In this document: in pieces, positions 34,136-39,335 of the stretch
How positions within the stretch are numbered: position 1 is the stretch's first letter
Layout of the letters: the number at the start of each line of letters is the position of its first letter
DNA from: Gammaproteobacteria bacterium
GTDB taxonomy: Bacteria > Pseudomonadota > Gammaproteobacteria > Pseudomonadales > Azotimanducaceae
Length of the DNA: 39,335 nucleotides
Direction of reading: 5' to 3'
Assembly (NCBI GenBank): GCA_005799745.1
Contig: SYFY01000140.1
Span: 1 to 39,335 of the forward strand
Notes under the pieces: model-generated
The model's input: only the letters and a program-made list of their open reading frames with translations
What the model was told of the DNA's origin: nothing
Database searches by the model: none
Position numbers and translations under genes: made by a program

Positions 34136-34639
34136 TTAGCCTCCGAGCTTCTTGTTCCATTCGGCGATCCGGGCCGTGTGCGCGTCGAGATGTGCCTGTG
34201 CATCACCTTCAATACGAACGGATTCGATGGTGTCGCGTTGTTTGATGGCATTCACGACGGCTTGATCGGCGTCACTCTCTACCGCACCGAAAATGGTGTG
34301 TGCGTCGTCGAGCCACGGTGTCGGCACGTGGGTAATGAAGAACTGCGAGCCGTTGGTGCCTGGGCCTGCATTGGCCATGGACAGTTTGCCCGGTGCGTTG
34401 TGGCGCAGTTTTTTGTTGAACTCATCTTCAAAGCGGTAGCCGGGTCCGCCCGTGCCTGTGCCACTCGGGCAACCACCCTGGACCATGAAGTCCGCAATGA
34501 CGCGGTGAAAGTTAAGACTATCGTAATAGCCTCGCTGCGCGAGGTTCACGAAGTTGGCGACGGTCACCGGTGCTTCATCGGGAAACAGCTTGGTGCGGAT
34601 AGTGCCTTTGTTGGTGGTAAAAACGGCGACGAGACTCAT
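34136..34639 (-). CDS. Cyclophilin-type peptidyl-prolyl cis-trans isomerase
   Basis: A 167-residue cytosolic rotamase. Signatures are [32 protein letters not shown], with the catalytic Arg in FHRVI quoted in parts here, and [24 protein letters not shown]. There is no signal peptide. The start is ATG 34639 ([12 protein letters not shown]) with GGAG upstream; the upstream ATG at 34690 gives 17 unlikely residues. It lies within the catabolic gene run, but its role is probably general protein folding. Confidence 0.95.
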   Translation of the reverse strand: MSLVAVFTTNKGTIRTKLFPDEAPVTVANFVNLAQRGYYDSLNFHRVIADFMVQGGCPSGTGTGGPGYRFEDEFNKKLRHNAPGKLSMANAGPGTNGSQFFITHVPTPWLDDAHTIFGAVESDADQAVVNAIKQRDTIESVRIEGDAQAHLDAHTARIAEWNKKLGG

Positions 34640-34730
34640 GGTGCGGTGCTCCTTAGGTTTGAAAGTTCCCATCCCGGCCTGACGAAGCACAGAACGTTGA
34701 CGGGAAGTTGAAATGATCTGCCGAAATAAA

Positions 34731-35414
34731 TTATGTCAAATTCACTGGGTCACCCCAGCGGTTCTCGAAAGCCAGTTTGGCGACAGGACGGCGTGAGGTT
34801 GGCCCATAACCACCGCGCTCTGGATAACCCATGGGGATCACCCCGCAGGTATGCCAGTCCGCCGGGATGGCCAGCAACGACTTCATGGCCTGCTCTTCGA
34901 AGCAGAGTAATGTCGTTAGCACACAGCCAACCCCCTCTGCCCTCGCAGCCAACATCATGTTTTGCACCGCCGGGTAGACCGACCCACCTCCGACAACACT
35001 GGCTCTGCCAAGGTCTGAATCAGTAATCGCCATGTGATTCGGGTTGAAACACACCACGAAAATGACTGGCGCATCACCCATGTGTTCGCCGAGGTAATCG
35101 GCCGCAGCGAGCATACGTTCCTGCTTCGCACGCGCATCCCCTTGTAGTGCTTGCAGTCCTTTGCGCGAGCCTGCGCCGTACTTTGCCCATTGGGGACGAT
35201 ACAGATCGCCGATTGCTTTACGTACCTGTGCATCCCGCACCACGACGACCCGCCAGGGTTGAACGTTGCCACCGCTAGGCGCGAGTGCGCCGGCCTTGAG
35301 GATTCGTCCAAGTACGTCGTCGGGTAGCGGGTCGGTTCGCAGTCGACGCACAGCTCTTTGCGTCGCCATCAACTCCAGCAGGGTGTCGCGAGCCTCATCG
35401 AGTCTCTGGCTCAT
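34731..35414 (-). CDS. Nitroreductase-family FMN oxidoreductase
   Basis: A 227-residue flavoenzyme. The FMN-binding start reads [24 protein letters not shown], followed by [20 protein letters not shown] and the C-terminal [15 protein letters not shown], as in nitroreductases and BluB/ene-reductase relatives. It would use NAD(P)H to reduce nitro groups, quinones or dehalogenate; the exact substrate is not visible. The start ATG 35414 overlaps the stop of the alpha/beta hydrolase gene (ATGA). Confidence 0.92.
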   Translation of the reverse strand: MSQRLDEARDTLLELMATQRAVRRLRTDPLPDDVLGRILKAGALAPSGGNVQPWRVVVVRDAQVRKAIGDLYRPQWAKYGAGSRKGLQALQGDARAKQERMLAAADYLGEHMGDAPVIFVVCFNPNHMAITDSDLGRASVVGGGSVYPAVQNMMLAARAEGVGCVLTTLLCFEEQAMKSLLAIPADWHTCGVIPMGYPERGGYGPTSRRPVAKLAFENRWGDPVNLT

Positions 35415-36166
35415 TTCGCGGTTCTCACTCTGATTCTCTTCAAAAAGTCACGTGTGGCGGCTAAACCAGTCTCGATGTCATCACCCGCTTTCCACCGCTC
35501 AATCAACTCAGCACCGACGACGTCTGCGGCCACTCGTCGGGACGCTGACTCGGGGTGATAAAGGTCATTTCCGAGCAGCACCTGGATCGGCGTCTTGCAC
35601 TCGGCAAGATCTTTACCATCACAAGTGAACAGATATTTGTCGTTTCCATACATATTTTCGCGAAGTCCCGCCCAATCTTCGGGCCGAACCTCCACTCTTC
35701 CAGGTGCCAATGACGCCGCCCAGCCGTCGTACATCTGGTAAAAGGCGTCGCGATTGTTATCGAGCCCGATGGTCTGAAAGAGGATCGCACCCGCAACCCG
35801 AGCGGGTTCTCGCAGGACCAGCTGCATACAGTAGGAGCCACCAATGCACATCCCGGCGACCACAAATTTGTCGGCACCAAGATGATCCAAGAGTGCCAGT
35901 TGGTCTTCCGCAAATGTGTGCCAACCATGTGAGGCGTGTACTGGCCCCGTCGACTCCCCGGCATTTCGCTGATCCATGGCGATGATCCGAAAACCCAGGT
36001 CTGCCCAGGCTTCGTAGGGGTTATAGGGCGAGTGTTTCCACATCGGAATTGCTGATTTCATACCACCAGGCGCGATTAACAGGAGCGGCAACCCCTCACC
36101 CGTTGCCTGGTAGTGGAGCTGAACAGGCTTCTTGGTGACACTGTCTGGATATTCAAAAAAGGACAC
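35411..36166 (-). CDS. Alpha/beta hydrolase with a cysteine in the nucleophile elbow
   Basis: A 251-residue hydrolase of the alpha/beta fold: LLLIAPGGM (oxyanion), MDQRNAGESTGP, then the elbow FVVAGMCIGGSY with C107 in place of Ser, and LLGNDLYHPESASR with the acid Asp. The terminal catalytic His of typical lipases is not clear; the H in L-Y-H-P is a candidate. Dienelactone hydrolases also use Cys (G-x-C-x-G), so a lactone substrate is possible. GTG 36166 is the likely start with AAGGAAAG upstream. It overlaps the nitroreductase and lies three bases after the PPOX-fold gene. Confidence 0.88.
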   Translation of the reverse strand: MSFFEYPDSVTKKPVQLHYQATGEGLPLLLIAPGGMKSAIPMWKHSPYNPYEAWADLGFRIIAMDQRNAGESTGPVHASHGWHTFAEDQLALLDHLGADKFVVAGMCIGGSYCMQLVLREPARVAGAILFQTIGLDNNRDAFYQMYDGWAASLAPGRVEVRPEDWAGLRENMYGNDKYLFTCDGKDLAECKTPIQVLLGNDLYHPESASRRVAADVVGAELIERWKAGDDIETGLAATRDFLKRIRVRTAK

Positions 36167-36169
36167 TGT

Positions 36170-36751
36170 CTACTTTCCTTTTCGAGCGTCGAGAGACCGC
36201 TTCAGGCGCACGGCATCCGACTCCAGAGGTTCACGAAGCTGTTTCGGATCGAGTGTTCCGGCTGTATGCGCTGCCATCTTCGCGCCGTCATAGGTGATGA
36301 ATTTTTCAGGCACCACTTCCAGAACCAGGCGCAAAGGCGAGTCAAGAAATTCGTGAAATTTCTTTGCGGCTTCAGTGTCTCCACGGAGTGCCCGGGAGAA
36401 GTCTGGATAGAACCAGTCTTTCGTTTCCCGATCTTCATGGATAACTACCTTGCCTTTAATTGTGATCGTCTTCCCCGGCCCCATCGCCGTGCCGGTGCTG
36501 GTGACCACGACGGACACCTTTGGATTACGTTTGATTGCGGCCATACGATGGCGGTGTTCACCACCCGTCAGCCAGATTCGCCCCTTCCGCCAGATGAAGG
36601 ACATGATGACGCCGACTGGCCACTCATCTTTCGTACACCAGTTGAAGACACATTCCTTCTGGGAGAGCAGCAACCGCTCCTGGTCTTCCGGGTTGAGGTG
36701 ATAGATCGACACCATTTCGTAGTTGTCGATTTCATTGATGGCATCACTCAC
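36170..36751 (-). CDS. Pyridoxamine-5'-phosphate-oxidase-fold (flavin-binding split-barrel) protein
   Basis: A 193-residue split-barrel protein. Typical parts are VGVIMSFIWRKGRIWLTG, RHRMAAIKRNPKVSVVVTSTG, TITIKGKVVIHEDRETKDWFY and the C-terminal LEVVPEKFITYDGAKM. Members bind FMN or F420 and reduce varied substrates. No signal peptide is present. It starts the eight-gene minus-strand run, and the 133-base gap upstream (36752-36884) holds no gene. A weak GAGTG precedes ATG 36751. Confidence 0.85.
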   Translation of the reverse strand: MSDAINEIDNYEMVSIYHLNPEDQERLLLSQKECVFNWCTKDEWPVGVIMSFIWRKGRIWLTGGEHRHRMAAIKRNPKVSVVVTSTGTAMGPGKTITIKGKVVIHEDRETKDWFYPDFSRALRGDTEAAKKFHEFLDSPLRLVLEVVPEKFITYDGAKMAAHTAGTLDPKQLREPLESDAVRLKRSLDARKGK

Positions 36752-36884
36752 TGTATTGACTCCCCAAAAGTGAACTGAAGGTGGTAAATCCGAAACTACC
36801 TGGACCGAAAAGAAGAGCGCGCAGCGTGCCGCAGCCTGTGGAGCGGGTCAAACCAAAGCCACCAACCACGGCTCATCCCGCGCT

Positions 36885-37649
36885 TCAACGCGAGCAATGA
36901 CCACCATCGATGGTGAGGATCGTGCCAGTGGTATATGCAGATCGATCCGAAGCCAGAAATGCGATCGCATCCGCTATCTGCGCGGGCGTGCCTGGTGGAA
37001 ACTTGGGATCCAGCAGCTCCTTCCAGCGTGCCGCATCACTCCACCGCTCTTTCGCGCGCACTGACAACATCGTCACCATCCGATCCGTCGCGATCGCACC
37101 CGGATTGATGCCAACAATACGAACACCATAAGCCGGGCTCGCTCCGCCCATGGCGCGGGTGAGTGCCATCAACGCCGCGTTGCCACCGGCGCCGGCTGCG
37201 TAGGCGGCAGAAGGTCGCTCTCCACCCGCGCCGATGATATTGACGATGACACCTCGGCCTTTGTCTCGCATGCGCGCGTTGTAGACACGCATCAAGTTGA
37301 TGTAGCCAAAAACCTTGAGATCCCAGGCATGCCGCCACTTGGCGTCGTCGACCACATCGATGGTGCCCTGTGGAATGGCGCCGGCGTTGTTAACAAGGAT
37401 GTCCACGTCTAACGCGGTGGCAACCAGTTGCCGCACGCCTTCTTGCGTACCGAGATCGGCCGCCAAGGTGATGACACTGACGTTGTGTTCTTGCCTGAGC
37501 ATTGCAGCGAGGGCGTCGAGATCGACCGCGCTACGGGAAACCAGATAGAGATTTACGCCTTCAGCAGCCAGTCTCTCGGCGCAGGCCCGACCAATGCCTT
37601 TGGATGCCCCTGTGACAATTGCGATGCGCCCTCTAAGGCCCAAATCCAT
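36885..37649 (-). CDS. Short-chain dehydrogenase/reductase with non-canonical active site
   Basis: A 254-residue SDR. The cofactor motif is TGASKGIG (13-20), with NNAG at 87-90. The expected Y-x-x-x-K is missing: the block after VIVNIIGAGGERPSAAY reads AAGAGGNAALMALTRAMGG, so Asn157 stands where Lys is expected and Gly153 where Tyr is expected. A related SDR subgroup with this N-A-A-L block is known to me from other proteobacteria. Catalysis must differ, or the protein has lost it. The C-terminus is standard (VGINPGAIATDR, YTTGTILTIDGGHCS). The start is ATG 37649 with GAGGA seven bases upstream; the longer frame from 37796 reads spacer. Confidence 0.9.
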   Translation of the reverse strand: MDLGLRGRIAIVTGASKGIGRACAERLAAEGVNLYLVSRSAVDLDALAAMLRQEHNVSVITLAADLGTQEGVRQLVATALDVDILVNNAGAIPQGTIDVVDDAKWRHAWDLKVFGYINLMRVYNARMRDKGRGVIVNIIGAGGERPSAAYAAGAGGNAALMALTRAMGGASPAYGVRIVGINPGAIATDRMVTMLSVRAKERWSDAARWKELLDPKFPPGTPAQIADAIAFLASDRSAYTTGTILTIDGGHCSR

Positions 37650-37862
37650 CCGAATATCCTCACGATTGAATGGATACGGAGGATCGCACACATCCCTCTC
37701 CGAGGTGAAAGTGACCGGTGAGAGACATTCCCTCCCCTGACTCGCCTGTTGAACTGTGACGAGCTGCACGCCAAAGCAACGACGAACTGCGCACATCAGC
37801 TAATCAACCAGCAGGCTTTGAAATTGCTGCCTATAGTCCACCGGCATATCGTACTCACGAAT

Positions 37863-37867
37863 AGGAG
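37863..37867 (+). promoter_or_regulatory. AGGAG ribosome binding site of the 38-residue membrane protein
   Basis: AGGAG is followed by seven bases (CAGTATC) and GTG 37875-37877. Strength and spacing are ideal. This is the main reason to prefer the 38-residue product over the longer frame beginning at ATG 37749. Confidence 0.65.
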
Positions 37868-37874
37868 CAGTATC

Positions 37875-37991
37875 GTGCAGCCATACAGCGACACCCCGGA
37901 CAACATCATTCTTCGTAACATCGCCTGGTTTTCAGTGTTCGTCATGAGCATTGGCGTCGGCCTTTACACGATCGCCAATACGATCGGCTGA
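37875..37991 (+). CDS. Small (38-residue) single-span membrane protein, unknown function
   Basis: GTG 37875 opens a product beginning MQPYSDTPDNIILRNIAWF, followed by SVFVMSIGVGLYTIANTIG and TGA 37989-37991. It has a polar ~15-residue N-terminus and one hydrophobic helix of about 20 residues. The strong AGGAG site at 37863-37867 supports translation. The frame is open to 37749, but the upstream residues (NCDELHAKATTNC...) look like spacer. I do not recognise the family. The gene stands alone between an SDR (divergent) and an aldo/keto reductase, followed by a GC-rich hairpin. Confidence 0.55.
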   Translation: MQPYSDTPDNIILRNIAWFSVFVMSIGVGLYTIANTIG

Positions 37992-38005
37992 CCATCGCAT
38001 TTTTA

Positions 38006-38056
38006 CCCGCGTGGCGCCGGCTGTACTGACTCAGTGTCCCCGGCGCCTACCGCGGG
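38006..38056. repeat. Long GC-rich imperfect inverted repeat after the small-protein gene
   Basis: CCCGCGTGGCGCCGG (38006-38020) pairs with CCGGCGCCTACCGCGGG (38040-38056): eight and six perfect pairs separated by a small bulge, with a 19-base loop. There is no T-tract on the plus-strand exit side, so it is not a standard terminator. It may stabilise the small-protein mRNA or be a REP-like element; no second copy was noticed in the window. Confidence 0.6.
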
Positions 38057-38099
38057 CTTAATCCGCGTCAGCGTTTCCCCGTACCTTTCTCCGTGCGAT

Positions 38100-38129
38100 G
38101 ATCCCCGCCCCTATTTCGGGCGGGTGATC
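38100..38129 (+). promoter_or_regulatory. Hairpin overlapping the expected ribosome-binding region of the aldo/keto reductase
   Basis: GATCCCCGCCC (38100-38110) pairs with GGGCGGGTGATC (38118-38129) with one bulged base and a loop of seven. It ends four bases before ATG 38134. Any G-rich ribosome site (GGGCGGG) would be hidden in the stem, so the element could limit translation. Confidence 0.45.
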
Positions 38130-38133
38130 TCGC

Positions 38134-39033
38134 ATGATTGAGCGCATTCCCTTCGGTCACACCGGCCACCTCTCCTCCCGCATCATCTTCGGCGCTGCAG
38201 CGCTTGGTGGGATGAAACAGGAACGTGCACTGTCCACCCTTTATTCGGTGCTCGCCGCTGGCGTCAATCACATCGACACTGCCGCATCCTATGGCGACTC
38301 GGAACTTCGGCTCGCACCATGGCTGAAAAACAACCGTTCTGAAGTTTTTTTGGCGACCAAAACAGGTGAACGCACGTACCAGGGCGCACGTGATGAATTG
38401 CGTCGTTCCCTCGACAGATTGGGTGTGCCCTCCGTTGATCTGATCCAGTTGCACAACCTGGTGGATATCGCCCAGTGGAACCAGGCGTTTGCGGACGACG
38501 GCGCGTTGCGAGCGTTGGTCGAAGCACGGGATGAAGGCCTGGTTCGATTCATCGGTGTAACCGGTCATGGCACTTACGTCGCGGAACGTCACCTGCAGAG
38601 CCTTGCAAGATTCGGCTTCGCATCTGTCCTTTGCCCCTATACCTACGCCATGAATGGAAAAGGGAACCAACGAGGGCCTTATGCGGACGACTTCGAGACG
38701 CTCTACACCTATTGCCAGAGGAACGGCATTGCCATGCAAACTATCAAGTCCGTGGCTGCGCGACGCTGGCGTGATGAAGATGAGGGCCGGCGCCTTTCGT
38801 GGTACTTGCCGCTGAAGGACAACGATGCGATTCGCCGCGCGGTGCACTTCGTTTTGTCGCGGCCCGGACTCTTCCTCAATTCATCGAGCGATGCGACGTT
38901 GTTGCCCGCAGTTCTGGCTGCAGCGAATCAACCCATCGAAGCACCGGACCGCGCAGCCATGGAAGATGACATGCAAACCTATGGCATCGAACCGCTCTTC
39001 GTTCGGGATATGTCTGACGATGTGTGGGTCTGA
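38134..39033 (+). CDS. Aldo/keto reductase family protein
   Basis: A 299-residue TIM-barrel oxidoreductase using NADPH. The tetrad is visible as Asp and Tyr in NHIDTAASYGDSE, Lys in EVFLATKTGE and His in VDLIQLHNLVD. GLVRFIGVTGHG follows, as in the AKR branch of YdhF/Tas-like or 'oxidoreductase' proteins. The C-terminal cofactor region is less regular (AIRRAVHFVLSRPG, LNSSSDATLLPAVLAAA), and a final charged tail extends beyond the barrel. The start is ATG 38134 in a strong hairpin context. The substrate is unknown. The P450 gene converges on it 34 bases downstream. Confidence 0.9.
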   Translation: MIERIPFGHTGHLSSRIIFGAAALGGMKQERALSTLYSVLAAGVNHIDTAASYGDSELRLAPWLKNNRSEVFLATKTGERTYQGARDELRRSLDRLGVPSVDLIQLHNLVDIAQWNQAFADDGALRALVEARDEGLVRFIGVTGHGTYVAERHLQSLARFGFASVLCPYTYAMNGKGNQRGPYADDFETLYTYCQRNGIAMQTIKSVAARRWRDEDEGRRLSWYLPLKDNDAIRRAVHFVLSRPGLFLNSSSDATLLPAVLAAANQPIEAPDRAAMEDDMQTYGIEPLFVRDMSDDVWV

Positions 39034-39067
39034 GGCGAGAAACAAAAGGTGGTTGGTGCGGCCGCAG

Positions 39068-39335
39068 TTAGAGCGGATGCACCACCACCAGCAGATCGCT
39101 ATACCCCTTCACAAAGGGTGAAGGCACACGCTCCGGTTCACCTACCAACTCGACGAAGCGGAAGCGCTTCATGATCTCTTCCCACAGTATCCGCAGCTGC
39201 ATTTCAGCGAGCCGATTGCCCATACAGCGGTGAATGCCGAAGCCGAATGACAGGTGCTGGCGCGCATTGGGCCGATCAATGATCAACGCGTCGGCATTTT
39301 CAAACTGGCTTTCGTCGCGATTACCCGAGACGTAC
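39068..39335 (-). CDS. Cytochrome P450, CYP153-like, C-terminal part cut by the window edge
   Basis: The open frame from the right edge gives SGNRDESQFENADALIIDRP and the haem-binding loop HLSFGFGIHRCMGNRLAE, with the Cys thiolate ligand and conserved F-G-x-G-x-H-x-C-x-G, followed by RILWEEIMKRFRFVELVGEPERV and FVKGYSDLLVVVHPL. Wording around the loop and the 'G-E-P-x-R-V-x-S-x-F-V-x-G-Y' tail match the CYP153 group of soluble bacterial alkane/fatty-acid omega-hydroxylases. About 89 C-terminal residues are present. A ferredoxin and reductase would be expected outside the window. Confidence 0.88.
   Translation of the reverse strand, partial: YVSGNRDESQFENADALIIDRPNARQHLSFGFGIHRCMGNRLAEMQLRILWEEIMKRFRFVELVGEPERVPSPFVKGYSDLLVVVHPL

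Noticed and set aside
38068-38847. 259-residue minus-strand frame opposite the aldo/keto reductase
   Set aside because: The plus frame carries the complete aldo/keto reductase tetrad; the antisense frame is a shadow.
1-39335. CRISPR arrays, insertion sequences, prophage or tRNA-linked integration sites
   Set aside because: No repeat-spacer array, transposase or integrase frame, terminal inverted repeat pair or tRNA-like cloverleaf was seen on reading.

Overview
The window looks like a contig from an aerobic, Gram-negative proteobacterium, most likely a gammaproteobacterium of the free-living, compound-degrading kind. Evidence is moderately high GC, dense short-spaced operons with ATGA overlaps, a proteobacterial Ppc, an NADH-dehydrogenase/SelD fusion, an RND pump, outer-membrane-type products and many oxidative or CoA-linked catabolic enzymes (Rieske oxygenase, CYP153-like P450, CoA transferase III, crotonase, GST, nitroreductase, old-yellow-enzyme type reductase). 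No rRNA, tRNA, CRISPR array, insertion sequence, integrase or phage gene was seen.

Left part (1-16.4 kb). The left edge joins two unrelated gene pieces near base 105-113: a solute-binding protein fragment (minus) and a DAACS-type carboxylate/amino-acid symporter (plus). An amino-acid permease and a frameshifted D-aminoacylase follow (minus), with a divergent two-domain flavin/FeS oxidoreductase (plus). A minus-strand run then reads MAPEG protein, Rieske oxygenase, PEP carboxylase, an ERG4/ERG24-type sterol reductase and a lipoprotein. Next comes a minus-strand set of cupredoxin-like protein, HAMP/nucleotidyl cyclase (frameshifted) and a porin-like protein interrupted by an in-frame TAG, which is fused in frame to the back half of a family 2 glycosyltransferase.

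Middle part (16.4-24 kb). A MetX-family acyltransferase sits behind a leader holding a 13-bp perfect hairpin. A selenium-linked pair follows on the minus strand (NDH-SelD fusion and a CxxC DsbA/FrnE-like protein), then an acidic small protein. An Lrp/AsnC regulator is preceded by a perfect 7-5-7 palindrome inside 11-bp tandem repeats. A membrane hydrolase and a CaiB-type CoA transferase follow.

Right part (24-39.3 kb). A plus-strand operon encodes a membrane fusion protein, an RND pump, two HCCA-isomerase-like DsbA-fold proteins and an amidase that carries several reading-frame lesions. A convergent minus-strand operon of eight genes encodes a PPOX-fold protein, alpha/beta hydrolase with Cys nucleophile, nitroreductase, cyclophilin, VOC protein, CurA-type reductase, GST and crotonase. 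It reads like a detoxification or catabolic unit. An atypical SDR, a previously easy-to-miss 38-residue membrane protein, two strong hairpins, an aldo/keto reductase and the C-terminus of a CYP153-like P450 close the window.

Several genes carry indels next to short homopolymers (cyclase G5, amidase A7 and C4). Sequencing or assembly error is therefore a live alternative to true gene decay. No single undescribed system could be proven. The best candidates for follow-up are the porin/glycosyltransferase fusion, the RND plus paired HCCA-isomerase operon, the Lrp-gene operator array, the bacterial sterol-reductase operon and the small membrane protein.
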